DNA of 55,421 bases from Mesorhizobium amorphae (GTDB lineage Bacteria; Pseudomonadota; Alphaproteobacteria; Rhizobiales; Rhizobiaceae): positions 1 through 55,421 of the forward strand of contig QFNI01000025.1 in NCBI GenBank assembly GCA_003240775.1, read 5' to 3'. The position numbers and the translations under genes are program-made. Position 1 is the stretch's first letter. The number at the start of each line of letters is the position of its first letter. The notes beneath the pieces are model-generated. The model worked only from the letters and a program-made list of their open reading frames with translations, searched no databases and was not told the DNA's origin. Below, piece after piece: positions 23,707-32,598 of the stretch.

Positions 23707-24207
23707 ATGATGCCGAAAACGGAAGACGGGCTCTTCGACTATCTCCGTGAGCTCAGCATCGAGACCACCACCGTGCGCCACCCGCCGCTCTTCACGGTGG
23801 CCGATTCGCAGGGCCTGCGCGGCGAGATCGCTGGCGCCCACACCAAGAACCTCTTTCTCAAGGACAAAAAGGACAACTTCTTCCTTCTGACGGTGGAAGA
23901 GGACGCGCGTGTCGACCTCAAGACGCTGCACACGCGGATCGGGGCGGCGAGCAAGGTCTCGTTCGGCAGCGCGGATGCGCTTCTGGCGCTGCTCGGCCTC
24001 ACGCCGGGCGCGGTTTCCGCCTTCGGGCTCGTCAACGATGGGGAAGGCCGCGTGCGCTTCTTTCTCGATGAGACGCTGGCCGATGCGGAACTGGTCAACT
24101 GCCACCCGCTCACCAACGAGGCGACCACCACCATCAAGACGGCCGACCTCCGCCGCTTCGCGGAGGCGACGGGCCACCCCGTCACCGTCTTGAATATCGG
24201 GGCGTGA
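23707..24207 (+). CDS. Prolyl-tRNA deacylase-like (YbaK/ProX) editing protein
   Basis: 166 residues of the YbaK/aminoacyl-tRNA editing superfamily, ProXp-ala/PrdX-like branch, which hydrolyses mischarged Ala-tRNA(Pro) or similar. Seen: TTTVRHPPLFTVADSQGLRGEI, AHTKNLFLKDKKDNFFLLTV with the conserved lysine (K in TKNLFLKD), and FVNCHPLTNEATTTI-type end (VNCHPLTNEATTT). The start at MM (23707/23710) follows GGAGG. In Rhizobiales it is usually followed by a thioredoxin gene, as here. Confidence 0.88.
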   Translation: MMPKTEDGLFDYLRELSIETTTVRHPPLFTVADSQGLRGEIAGAHTKNLFLKDKKDNFFLLTVEEDARVDLKTLHTRIGAASKVSFGSADALLALLGLTPGAVSAFGLVNDGEGRVRFFLDETLADAELVNCHPLTNEATTTIKTADLRRFAEATGHPVTVLNIGA

Positions 24208-24260
24208 TCGCCACATCCCGCGAAGCGTGAAACGGACGACACGGCCGAGGAGTTGAGACC

Positions 24261-25238
24261 ATGAGCGACACGGACCTCCTGTTCGGCGGTGCAGGCAATG
24301 AGCGCCCGGCTGCCGGCAGCCCGCAGACGCCTGCTGCCGGGCTTTTCGGCGGTGCCCCGCAAGCCTCCGCCCAGCTGCCCAAGGACGTGACAACCGCAGG
24401 CTTTGCCGCCGACGTGATCCAGGAATCGCGCCGCCAGCCTGTTCTCGTGGATTTCTGGGCGCCCTGGTGCGGCCCCTGCAAGCAGCTTCAGCCCGCGCTC
24501 GAAAAGGTGGTGGCGGAGGCGCAAGGCCGCGTGAAGCTCGTCAAGATGAACATCGACGAGCATCCCTCCATTGCCGGCCAGCTCGGCATCCAGTCGATCC
24601 CCGCCGTGATCGCCTTCAAGAACGGCCAGCCGGTGGACGGCTTCATGGGGGCGGTGCCCGAAAGCCAGATCCGCCAGTTCATCGACAAGATCGCGGGCGG
24701 CGCGGCAGCGCCCGGCGTGGGTGATGCGCTCGAAGCCGCCAAGGAGGCGCTGGCCCAGGGCGACGCGCAGACCGCCATGCAGATCTTCGACGCCGTGCTC
24801 GCCCAGGAGCCCGAGAACCTCGATGCCATCGCTGGGCTCGCCGGCCTGTTGTGGGACGCGGGCGAGGAGGAAGCCGCCGAGGAAGTCCTGGCCGCCGTGC
24901 CCGAAGGCAAGGGAGACGCTGCCCCGATCACGGCCTTGCGCGCCAAGATCGCGCTCGCGGCCGAAGCGCGCAAGCTCGGAGACCCGCGCGCGCTCGAACG
25001 CCGTCTCGCGGCCGACCCGGCCGACCACCAGGCGCGCTTCGACCTCGCCGTGATCCAGAACGCGCTCGGTGAGCGGGAACAGGCGGCGGAAAACCTTTTG
25101 GCCATCATCAAGGCCGACCGCGCCTGGAACGAGGACGGCGCCCGCGCCCAGCTGCTGCGCTTCTTCGAAGCTTGGGGCAACACCGACAAGGCGACCCTGA
25201 TGGCGCGACGCCGGCTATCCTCCTTGCTGTTTTCGTGA
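24261..25238 (+). CDS. Thioredoxin with C-terminal TPR region (CnoX/YbbN type)
   Basis: 325 residues. N-terminal 45 residues are Gly/Ala/Pro-rich; the thioredoxin domain follows with active site WAPWCGPCKQLQPAL (Cys pair near residues 70 and 73), and the C-terminal half is helical TPR-like (EAAKEALAQGDAQTAMQIFDAVLAQEPENLDAIAGLAGLLWDAG region). E. coli CnoX lacks the CXXC, while this protein keeps WCGPC, so both reductase/isomerase and chaperone (holdase) activity are possible. RBS GAGGAG precedes ATG. Confidence 0.9.
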   Translation: MSDTDLLFGGAGNERPAAGSPQTPAAGLFGGAPQASAQLPKDVTTAGFAADVIQESRRQPVLVDFWAPWCGPCKQLQPALEKVVAEAQGRVKLVKMNIDEHPSIAGQLGIQSIPAVIAFKNGQPVDGFMGAVPESQIRQFIDKIAGGAAAPGVGDALEAAKEALAQGDAQTAMQIFDAVLAQEPENLDAIAGLAGLLWDAGEEEAAEEVLAAVPEGKGDAAPITALRAKIALAAEARKLGDPRALERRLAADPADHQARFDLAVIQNALGEREQAAENLLAIIKADRAWNEDGARAQLLRFFEAWGNTDKATLMARRRLSSLLFS

Positions 25239-25375
25239 TCGGTCGCCGCCTTGCGGTTTGGGGGCGGCGCCCCAGTTAGGGTTGAGAAGAGGCAAGGCCC
25301 TTTCCCCGCATGGCGGGCGCTTGATCGCGGTCTTGCCGGCGCGCCGCGCGGCTCCGGAACGAGGACGACACACAG

Positions 25376-26047
25376 GTGCAGGCGGGAAACGCCCATTACC
25401 GCAAGCTTGGGGACCTGCCCGCAGAGGTGGCGCTTTTCCCTTTGTCGCAAGCGCTGCTCCTGCCGGGCGGGCGGATGCCGCTCAACATCTTCGAGCCGCG
25501 CTATCTCCAGATGGTGGACACCGCCATCGGCGGCAGCCGCCTGATCGGCATGATCCAGCCCGCCTTGAACAACAAGGAAGGCGCCAACGGCGAGCCCGAG
25601 CTTTGCGCGGTGGGGTGCCTCGGCCGGATTACCTCGCTTTCGGAAACGGGCGACGGACGCTACCTGATCTCGCTCGGCGGCATCTGCCGCTTCCGCGTCA
25701 AGGAAGAGATCGCGGGTTCCACGCCGTTCCGCCAAGCCGCTATCCTGCCCTTCGCCGCCGACCTGGAAGAAGACCCGACCAGCGGCGACGTGGACCGCAC
25801 GGCGCTCCTGCGCGCCTTCCGCGCTTATCTCGAAGCCAATGACCTCCAGGCCGACTGGGACAGCGTGAGCCGGGCGGAAAACACGATGCTGGTGAACGCG
25901 CTTTCGATGATGGCACCCTACGGGCCCGCCGAGAAGCAAGCGCTTCTCGAGGCACCCGACCTCAAGGCGCGCGCCGAAACGCTGATCGCCATCACCGAGA
26001 TCACCCTGGCGCGCGAGAACGAGGATTTCTCGACGAGCTTGCAGTGA
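25376..26047 (+). CDS. LON substrate-binding domain protein
   Basis: 223 residues. Only the N-terminal (PUA-like) domain of Lon is present, with no AAA+ or protease parts: VALFPLSQALLLPGGRMPLNIFEPRYLQMVDTA is the family signature. Function of stand-alone LON domains is unclear. Start is GTG 25376. Preceded by 137 gene-free bases and followed 10 bases later by the Trm112-like gene; the pair is commonly adjacent in Rhizobiales. Confidence 0.88.
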   Translation: MQAGNAHYRKLGDLPAEVALFPLSQALLLPGGRMPLNIFEPRYLQMVDTAIGGSRLIGMIQPALNNKEGANGEPELCAVGCLGRITSLSETGDGRYLISLGGICRFRVKEEIAGSTPFRQAAILPFAADLEEDPTSGDVDRTALLRAFRAYLEANDLQADWDSVSRAENTMLVNALSMMAPYGPAEKQALLEAPDLKARAETLIAITEITLARENEDFSTSLQ

Positions 26048-26057
26048 CGAGGCCCGC

Positions 26058-26243
26058 GTGACAGGCGGACACCCGATCGACCCCAAGCTGCTTGAGCTTC
26101 TGGTCTGCCCGCTGACCAAGGGGCGGCTGGAATGGGACGCCATGCGCGGCGAACTCGTCTCGCGCAGCGCAAAGCTGGTCTATCCCGTGCGCGACGGCAT
26201 TCCCGTGCTCCTGCCTTCGGAGGCGCGGGCGCTGGAAGAGTGA
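26058..26243 (+). CDS. Trm112-like protein (UPF0434)
   Basis: 61 residues. DPKLLELLVCPLTKGRL begins the Trm112 fold, ending with LVYPVRDGIPVLLPSEAR. Trm112 proteins are small activators of SAM-dependent methyltransferases in eukaryotes; the bacterial partner is unknown. The usual zinc-ligating cysteines are reduced to one (VCPLT), as in many bacterial members. Start GTG 26058. Convergent with dnaE2 across 53 bases. Confidence 0.85.
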   Translation: MTGGHPIDPKLLELLVCPLTKGRLEWDAMRGELVSRSAKLVYPVRDGIPVLLPSEARALEE

Positions 26244-26296
26244 GGGCGCGGGGTGCGTGCTCCCGAAGGAAGCCTCGAAGCCCCCCTCTCCACCCC

Positions 26297-29200
26297 TCAG
26301 TGGAAGTTCCGGCCTCGCGGCATCACCCGGCGCACCGGCTCCACCGTGCCGACCTCGTCGGCCCGCGCGAGGCTGTGCAGGCCGGGGCCTTCTTCCGACA
26401 GAAGGGCCAGCCAGCGCGAAAAGTCGTCCACGCGCTCCACCACCAGATGCACCACGCCCGATTTGCTCTGCACGCGGCCTTCCACGCGCACCAGGCGCGC
26501 GCCGAGCACGATCGGGCGGAAGCGTTCGAAGCATTTGGGCCAGACGATCGCATTCGTCACGCCGGTCTCGTCTTCCAGCGTCATGAAGATCACGCCCTTG
26601 GCCGAGCCTGGCCGCTGGCGCACCAGAACGAGGCCGGCAACCGCGATGCGGCGACCGCTCGGCGTGTCGAGAAGGGATGAGGCGGGTGCGATCCCCTTGC
26701 GCGCCAGTTGCGGGCGCATGAAGCGGAGCGGATGCGCCTTGAGAGACAAGCCCAGCGCCCGGTAGTCGTGCACCACATGGGCGCCGAGCGGCATGGGCGG
26801 CAGGCGCGTTTCGGGCTCGTGGATCCGCTCGCCTGCGGAACGGTCGAAAAGCGGCAGGCGCTGAGCCTCTCCGCCCGCATCGAGCGCCTGGGCCGCCCAA
26901 AGCGCTGCGCGCCGGTCGAGCCCGAGCGAGCGGAAGGCATCCGCTTCGGCAAGGCGCCGGATGGTGGCAGCCGGCAGGCCCGTGCGAAGCCAGACATCGC
27001 GCACCCCGTCATAGCCCGCGCCCCGCATGGCCGCGAGGCGCTCCATGTCCGGCTCCGACAAGCCCTTCACCATGCGCAGCCCGAGCCGCACGGCGTGGCG
27101 CGTCTCGATCGTGGCGGCCATCTCCCGGTGGCGCGGCGCCATCGCTTCCCTGTCGAAGCGCCAAGTGCCGCCGTCGTCTTCCAGCGTGCAGTCCCAGAAC
27201 GAGTGGTTCACGTCGACCGCCCGCATCTCCACCCCGTGCTCGCGCGCGTCGCGCACGATCTGGGCGGGCGCGTAGAAGCCCATGGGCTGCGCGTTGAGAA
27301 GGGCGGCCGCGAAGATGTCGGGGTAGAAGGCCTTGAACCAGCAGGAGGCATAGACGAGCAACGCGAAGGAGGCCGCATGGGATTCGGGGAACCCGTATTC
27401 GCCGAAGCCCTTGATCTGCGCGAAGCAGCGGGTTGCGAACTCGCGGGGGTAGCCACGGATGACCATGCCTTCGATCATGAGCTTTTCATGGTGCCCGATC
27501 GTGCCGTTGCGCCTGAAGGTTGCCATCGAACGCCGCAGTTGATCCGCCTGGCCCGGTGTGAAGCCCGCGCATTCGATGGCGATGCGCATGGCCTGTTCCT
27601 GGAAAAGGGGCACGCCGTAGGTCTTGCCGAGAATAGCTTCCAGTTCCGGCTTGACGTACTCGACCGGCTCGCTGCCCTCCCGCCGCCTCAGATAGGGATG
27701 CACCATGTCGCCCTGGATCGGGCCGGGGCGCACGATGGCGACCTCGATCACGAGGTCGTAGAACTCCTTGGGCTTGAGCCGCGGCAGCATCGACATCTGC
27801 GCCCGGCTCTCGATCTGGAACACGCCCAGCGTGTCCGCTCGCTGGATCATGGCATAGACGGCCGGCTCGTCCTGGGGGCGCCGGGAAATCCCGTCCAGCG
27901 TCAGCGCCCGTCCGTGATGGGCCTGAAGCAGGCCGAAGCAGCGGCGCAGGCAAGACAGCATGCCGAGCGCCAGCACATCCACCTTGAGCAACTGCACATT
28001 GTCGAGATCGTCCTTGTCCCACTCGATCATCTTCCGGCCGGGCATGGCGGTCTTGACGATGGGCACGATCTCGTCGAGCCGGTCTTTGGTGATCACGAAG
28101 CCGCCGACATGCTGCGACAGGTGGCGAGGGTGCTCCATCATGCCGTTGGCGAGCGCCATCAGGCGCTGGATGCCGGGGTCCTCGGGGCGGAAGCCGCCGC
28201 CCTTGATCTCGGTCTCGTCCAGGCTCGTCTCCTTCCAGCGCCAGGTGACGCCGCTCAGCGCGGAAAGCGCGTCGTCGGAATAGCCCAGCGCCTTGCCCAC
28301 CTCGCGCAGCGCCGAGCGCGGGCGGTAGCAGATCACCGCGCAGGCGAGCGCCGTGTGCTTCTCCCGGTATTTTGCATAGACATATTGGATCACCTCCTCT
28401 CGCCGCTCGTGCTCGAAATCGATGTCGATGTCGGGCGGCTCGTCGCGGTTGGCGGAGATGAAGCGCTCGAACAGGCAGATGCCGAGATCGGGGCTCACCT
28501 CGGTGACGCCCAGGCAGTAGCAGACTACCGAATTCGCGGCCGACCCCCGGCCCTGGCAGAGGATGCCCTGGCTGCGCGCGAAGCGGACGAGGTCGTGCAC
28601 GGTCAGGAAGTAGCGCGCGAATTCCTTTTGCGCGATCAGCGCGAACTCCTTGAGGATCGTCCGGCGGTGCTTTTCGGGCAGGCCGCCCGGCCAGCGCTCG
28701 GCGGCTCCCTCCCAGGTCAGCCGCTCCAACTCCTCCTGCGCGCTCGCCCCGTCGCGGGTGGGCTCGTCGGGGTAGTTGTGGTGCAGGTCGGTGAAGCGGA
28801 ACTCCAGCTCACTGGCGAAACGCAGCGTCTCGGCAAGCGCTTCCGGATAAAGGCGGAACAGCCGGGCCATCTCGCTTGCGGGCTTCAGGAAGCGCTCGGC
28901 ATTCGGCAAAAGCCGGTGGCCCGCTTCGGCCACCGTGGTCTTCAAGCGGATGGCGGAGGCGACGTCCTGCAGCGGCCGCTGCGCCGGCACGTGGAACAGC
29001 GCGTCGTTGGTGGCGAGAAACGGAACGTGGGCCGCCCGCGCCAGTGCCGCCGCGCGCGCCAGGCGCTCGGCGTCGTGGCCTCCATAGAGCGGCGCCACGC
29101 CCAGGCGGACAGCCACACCGAAGCGCTCGCGCGTCTCGTGGAGCAAAGATAGCACGCGCGCCTCCGATGCCCCGTCGAGCGGGGGCATGAGGGCAAGCGA

Positions 29201-29563
29201 CATCTCGGACCCCCATTCGTGAAAATCCTCGCGCAGAAGATGCGGCGCGCCCTTTTCGCCGCGAAAATTCGCCTGGGTCAGCATTCGGCAGAGATGGCCC
29301 CAGCCCTTCCTGTTGCGGGGATATGCCAGGATGTCGGGCGTTTCATCCGCAAACACCAGCCGCGCGCCGGGGTGGTAGGCCAGTTCGCGATCGCGCGCCT
29401 GCGCCCAGGCCCGCACGGTGCCCGACACCGTGTTGCGATCGGCCAAGCCCAAGGCGTGATAGTGCAGGAGCGAGGCCGCAAGCGCCATTTCCTCGGGCTT
29501 CGACGCGCCCTCCAGGAACGAGAAGCACGAACGCGCGCCGAACTCGGCATAGTCCACGCTCAT
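26297..29563 (-). CDS. dnaE2: Error-prone DNA polymerase DnaE2 (ImuC)
   Basis: 1088 residues of the C-family polymerase alpha subunit used for SOS mutagenesis. N-terminal PHP domain (AEFGARSCFSFLEGASKPEE), polymerase active-site aspartates in PPDIDIDFEHERREEVI near residue 375, fingers and helix-hairpin-helix regions, then OB fold (IAVAGLVLVRQRPGSAKGVIF). The start at 29563 overlaps the imuB stop as ATGA; the open frame above it lies inside imuB. It is the last gene of imuA-imuB-dnaE2, which acts with the clamp at lesions and is SOS-controlled through the site before imuA. Confidence 0.96.
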   Translation of the reverse strand: MSVDYAEFGARSCFSFLEGASKPEEMALAASLLHYHALGLADRNTVSGTVRAWAQARDRELAYHPGARLVFADETPDILAYPRNRKGWGHLCRMLTQANFRGEKGAPHLLREDFHEWGSEMSLALMPPLDGASEARVLSLLHETRERFGVAVRLGVAPLYGGHDAERLARAAALARAAHVPFLATNDALFHVPAQRPLQDVASAIRLKTTVAEAGHRLLPNAERFLKPASEMARLFRLYPEALAETLRFASELEFRFTDLHHNYPDEPTRDGASAQEELERLTWEGAAERWPGGLPEKHRRTILKEFALIAQKEFARYFLTVHDLVRFARSQGILCQGRGSAANSVVCYCLGVTEVSPDLGICLFERFISANRDEPPDIDIDFEHERREEVIQYVYAKYREKHTALACAVICYRPRSALREVGKALGYSDDALSALSGVTWRWKETSLDETEIKGGGFRPEDPGIQRLMALANGMMEHPRHLSQHVGGFVITKDRLDEIVPIVKTAMPGRKMIEWDKDDLDNVQLLKVDVLALGMLSCLRRCFGLLQAHHGRALTLDGISRRPQDEPAVYAMIQRADTLGVFQIESRAQMSMLPRLKPKEFYDLVIEVAIVRPGPIQGDMVHPYLRRREGSEPVEYVKPELEAILGKTYGVPLFQEQAMRIAIECAGFTPGQADQLRRSMATFRRNGTIGHHEKLMIEGMVIRGYPREFATRCFAQIKGFGEYGFPESHAASFALLVYASCWFKAFYPDIFAAALLNAQPMGFYAPAQIVRDAREHGVEMRAVDVNHSFWDCTLEDDGGTWRFDREAMAPRHREMAATIETRHAVRLGLRMVKGLSEPDMERLAAMRGAGYDGVRDVWLRTGLPAATIRRLAEADAFRSLGLDRRAALWAAQALDAGGEAQRLPLFDRSAGERIHEPETRLPPMPLGAHVVHDYRALGLSLKAHPLRFMRPQLARKGIAPASSLLDTPSGRRIAVAGLVLVRQRPGSAKGVIFMTLEDETGVTNAIVWPKCFERFRPIVLGARLVRVEGRVQSKSGVVHLVVERVDDFSRWLALLSEEGPGLHSLARADEVGTVEPVRRVMPRGRNFH

Positions 29564-31152
29564 GCGAAGATGCCGTGCAGGAACCAGCGCGGCTCGGTCT
29601 CGCCGTAGAGACCCTGGCGGAACAGCCAGAAGCGGTAGCCGTCGCCGTCCTCGATGCGGAAATAGTCGCGCGTCAACAGCCCGTCCGATGCGAGACCCCC
29701 GGCGCCCGCGCCTTCCAGCCACCATTCGGGCGCGATCCGCTCGGGGCCCTCGGCGCGCGCCACCCGATGGAGCACGCGGCGCCAGGTAAACTGCACGGGC
29801 GGCCCGTCGGGGATGCCGGCCGTCGCTTCGATCCTCTCGGGCGGCGCGAAGAGGTGGATCGGCCGCTCGGGGTGAAGCAGCATCGGACGGACGGGCGGAG
29901 GCTCGTCCGGTTCGGCCATCGCCGTCGCGCGCTCCGGCACATGGCTTCCCACGCCGTGCACCCGATGCATGGTTTCCCGACCGAATCGGGCTTTCGCCCT
30001 GTCGGCCAGCTCAGCGACCTCGCCTGCATCCCCATTTGATTTGCCGGCAAAATTACTTTGATTAGAGGCGTATTCCTCAGCATCTGTAACGGAAAGCCGC
30101 AGAAGATCGAAGCCGAAACCCATATCGAGACGTGCTTCCAGCGCTTCCAATCGCTCTTTGATAAGCCGGCTTATCAGCTTAGGCTCGCGCGTTGGGCGCG
30201 ACAAAGAGAGGGCCACGCGAAACACCGCGCCATCCACCCGAAACAGCGCGAGTTCCATCCGCCGCGCCCCTTGCCCGCGCTTTTCCATGTCTCCCTTCAG
30301 CGTCTGGGCGAGTGTTTCGGCAATCAGGCACAGCGTTTCCGTCTCGCCCACGGGTTCGGGCAGATGCCGTTCGGCGGAAAGCGGGCTGACGGGAAGGCGG
30401 GGGCCGATCGCTTCCTCCGCGTCCCCCAGCGCCTGGTCGAGACGCAGCAGAAGCTGCCGGCCGAAGCGGCGGGCAAGCGGCGCGCGCGGCGCTTCCAGAA
30501 GCGCGCCCACCTTGCGCATGCCCACGGCCTGCAGGCCGCGCAACGCTTCCTCGTCGATGCGCAGCGCCCGGCATGGCATGGCGGCGAGCGCTGCCCGCTC
30601 CGTCCCGTTCGCCAGCACCGCGTTCTTGCCCCCGAAGCGCGCGGCGGCCCACGCCATGCCCGGCGTGCCCGCCACCGCACCATGCGTCCAGAAGCCCTGA
30701 CCGAACAGCCGACGCCGCGCGTCCGACAGCATCGCTTGCTCACCGCCGAACAGGTGAGCGCAGCCCGAGATGTCGAGAAAGAGCCCGTCCGGCGCATCAC
30801 ACGCCACGAGCGGCGTGTAGCGGTCGCACCAGTCGGCGATGTTGCCAAGAAGAACCGCTTCCGCGCTCGGATCCGCTTCGGCGACATCGATGCCGGGATG
30901 GGCCGCGCGCGCGTCGGCCAGCGCGTCGCCCGCCCCCAGCCCCAATCGTTCAGCCGCTTCGTCGCATGAGCGGATCGTCCAGCGGCTCTCCGTCTTCAAG
31001 CTCGTCACGAGCGGCGGCAACCCTTGCGTCGAACGCCAGAACGGCCCCAGCCGCGCCCGCCACACGCGCTCGGCGCCCAGGCGGGGAAACCACAGCGCCA
31101 GGATCCTGCGGGAGGCTGTTGCCCGCGGCGACGGGAGAGAAGCGGTGCTCAT
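29560..31152 (-). CDS. imuB: Y-family polymerase-like mutasome protein ImuB
   Basis: 530 residues. An inactive Y-family polymerase homologue that bridges DnaE2, ImuA and the beta clamp. The N-terminal signature RRILALWFPRLGAERV and GLFLDISGCAHLFGGEQAML (in part) are typical; the catalytic acidic residues of true Y polymerases are not conserved in this family. A locally less G+C-rich patch around 30030-30070 encodes EEYASNQSNFAGKSNGD, a hydrophilic segment in the C-terminal half. ATG 31152 is required to include the N-terminal signature, which forces a 203-base overlap with imuA. Confidence 0.92.
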   Translation of the reverse strand: MSTASLPSPRATASRRILALWFPRLGAERVWRARLGPFWRSTQGLPPLVTSLKTESRWTIRSCDEAAERLGLGAGDALADARAAHPGIDVAEADPSAEAVLLGNIADWCDRYTPLVACDAPDGLFLDISGCAHLFGGEQAMLSDARRRLFGQGFWTHGAVAGTPGMAWAAARFGGKNAVLANGTERAALAAMPCRALRIDEEALRGLQAVGMRKVGALLEAPRAPLARRFGRQLLLRLDQALGDAEEAIGPRLPVSPLSAERHLPEPVGETETLCLIAETLAQTLKGDMEKRGQGARRMELALFRVDGAVFRVALSLSRPTREPKLISRLIKERLEALEARLDMGFGFDLLRLSVTDAEEYASNQSNFAGKSNGDAGEVAELADRAKARFGRETMHRVHGVGSHVPERATAMAEPDEPPPVRPMLLHPERPIHLFAPPERIEATAGIPDGPPVQFTWRRVLHRVARAEGPERIAPEWWLEGAGAGGLASDGLLTRDYFRIEDGDGYRFWLFRQGLYGETEPRWFLHGIFA

Positions 31153-31891
31153 CGAAACTCCATGCGAGAACCCATTCGGTGATGCCCCTCGCCTCGCCCT
31201 TGCCGAGCCGCACCCGGAAGGCGGGCGCCCCCAGCGAACCTTCGAGCGGGCGACCCAAAACCAGGCGCGGAAGTGCCGGTGCCGGTCCGACCACGAGCCG
31301 CACGGGGGCTGCGGTGGGTTCGGGCGGCACGCCCAGGCGCAAGAGAAAGAGCGGGCGTCCCGCTTCCTTGGCGCGCAGATGAAGGCGGCGGGTGGCCGAA
31401 AGGTCGAGCGCCCTGCTCCTGCCCCTGACGGCGAGGATCACCGCGCACAGCCCTTCGCCAAGGGCCGCCGCTTCCTCCGCGAGGCGCAGCGCGTCGGAAA
31501 TCTTCGGCAGGGTCGCGACGAGCAGGCTGCCGTCCGGCAGGCCGAAGCCGCGTGAAAGGCCCGGCCCGTAGGGCAGCCCCCCTTCGTGCACGGCGTCTGT
31601 CGTGCCGATCCAGAGCAGGGGCTTCCCCTTCGCTTCCCGCGCCAGGCTTGCGAGCGCGAAGGTGAAGCCCGAAGCGGCGCCGGCGTCGCGCTCCACCGAT
31701 GCGTGGATTTCGAGAAGGCTCGCTCGCGGCAGCCCGCCGCCCAGGGCCTCGTCGAGCGGTGAGAAGGTGACCAGGCGTTCGCCTGGAGAAGCAGGGTCGT
31801 TCGCAGCCCCAAGCGGTGCCGCGCCCGTGATCCTCGCAATCTCCCGGCGCAAAGCCAAAACAGTGCCTTGCACCACGGCGTGACCAGCCAT
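30950..31891 (-). CDS. imuA: Mutasome protein ImuA (RecA-like)
   Basis: 313 residues. ImuA is a RecA/SulA-related protein that recruits RecA and ImuB to the mutasome. Visible are VTFSPLDEALGGGLPRASLLEIHAS (degenerate P-loop position), FTFALASLAREAKGKPLLWIG and the GRSRALDLSATRRLHLRAKEAGRP block (quoted in part). The conserved family core ends about residue 255 (WVLAWSFDEHRFSP); the last 55-60 residues are read in another frame of imuB and look like an overprinted tail. A GTTC-N7-GTTC LexA box sits 23 bases before the ATG. Confidence 0.88.
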   Translation of the reverse strand: MAGHAVVQGTVLALRREIARITGAAPLGAANDPASPGERLVTFSPLDEALGGGLPRASLLEIHASVERDAGAASGFTFALASLAREAKGKPLLWIGTTDAVHEGGLPYGPGLSRGFGLPDGSLLVATLPKISDALRLAEEAAALGEGLCAVILAVRGRSRALDLSATRRLHLRAKEAGRPLFLLRLGVPPEPTAAPVRLVVGPAPALPRLVLGRPLEGSLGAPAFRVRLGKGEARGITEWVLAWSFDEHRFSPVAAGNSLPQDPGAVVSPPGRRARVAGAAGAVLAFDARVAAARDELEDGEPLDDPLMRRSG

Positions 31892-31913
31892 GGCGGTTCG
31901 AGTCTCCGCTCAC

Positions 31914-31928
31914 GTTCCTGTTATGTTC
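31914..31928. promoter_or_regulatory. LexA-binding site (alphaproteobacterial SOS box)
   Basis: GTTCCTGTTATGTTC is an exact GTTC-N7-GTTC, the LexA recognition motif of alphaproteobacteria, 23-37 bases upstream of the imuA ATG and so overlapping the expected promoter. It predicts SOS induction of imuA-imuB-dnaE2. Confidence 0.9.
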
Positions 31929-32110
31929 TATAGATTTCGCGTGAGGGTCGGAGAGTCAAGGAAGGGGAGGGGAATTTTTTCCTGTTTTCCCCTGTTGGAA
32001 CCCAAGCGAGGGGCGGCAAGCTCTCGGTTCCTCGATTCCAAGCTCATGGCAAAGGGACCTCGAAACCCGGCCCGTCAAAGGATATATGGCTGCGAAAAGA
32101 AGGATACCCG

Positions 32111-32545
32111 ATGGCCCGTCTCTACAAGAGCCGCCCCCGTTCGCCCAACTGGGCCGAGCTCTTCTCGCCGTCGCTGGAAGAAATGGAGGTCATGGCGCTC
32201 GAGGCCTATGCCCATCTGCCGCAGGAATTCCGTACGCTGACGGGCGAGATCGTGATCCTGTTCGCGGACTTTCCCGAAGACGAGATCCTCGACCACCTCT
32301 CACTCGAAACGCCCTTCGACCTGCTCGGCCTGTTCGAGGGCCGCGGCATCGCCGAGCGCTGGAACCCCCAGACCGGGGAGGGCCCCAACCGCGTCACGCT
32401 CTATCGCCGCGCCATCCTCGACTATTGGGCCGAGAACGAGGAAACGCTGGGCGACATCATCACCCACGTGCTGATCCACGAGATCGGCCACCATTTCGGC
32501 CTTTCCGACGACGACATGGAGCGCATCGAGGCCGGCGCCGAGTAG
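32111..32545 (+). CDS. Small metallopeptidase (zincin, PF06262-type)
   Basis: 144 residues. The zinc-binding motif HEIGHHFGLSDDDME near residue 122 is the HExxH of this minimal zincin family, whose cellular substrate is unknown. Upstream conserved parts are LPQEFRTLTGEIVILFADFP and VTLYRRAILDYWAEN. RBS AGAAGG precedes ATG 32111. The C-terminus (RIEAGAE, TAG stop) lies in a 25-base tandem duplication that repeats the last codons and the stop. Confidence 0.9.
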   Translation: MARLYKSRPRSPNWAELFSPSLEEMEVMALEAYAHLPQEFRTLTGEIVILFADFPEDEILDHLSLETPFDLLGLFEGRGIAERWNPQTGEGPNRVTLYRRAILDYWAENEETLGDIITHVLIHEIGHHFGLSDDDMERIEAGAE

Positions 32546-32571
32546 GAAGATCGAGGCCGGCGCCGAGTAGG
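32525..32571 (+). repeat. 25-bp tandem duplication across the zincin stop codon
   Basis: ATCGAGGCCGGCGCCGAGTA followed by GG occurs at 32525-32546 and again at 32550-32571, period 25. Both copies contain the IEAGAE-stop codons, so the second is outside the gene. Confidence 0.9.
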
Positions 32572-32598
32572 GAAACCGGGGCGGGCGTCGAGCACGGC

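Noticed and set aside
26708..29152. 814-codon open frame on plus
   Set aside because: It is antisense to dnaE2, Arg/His/Ala-rich and has no family features: a shadow of a G+C-rich gene.
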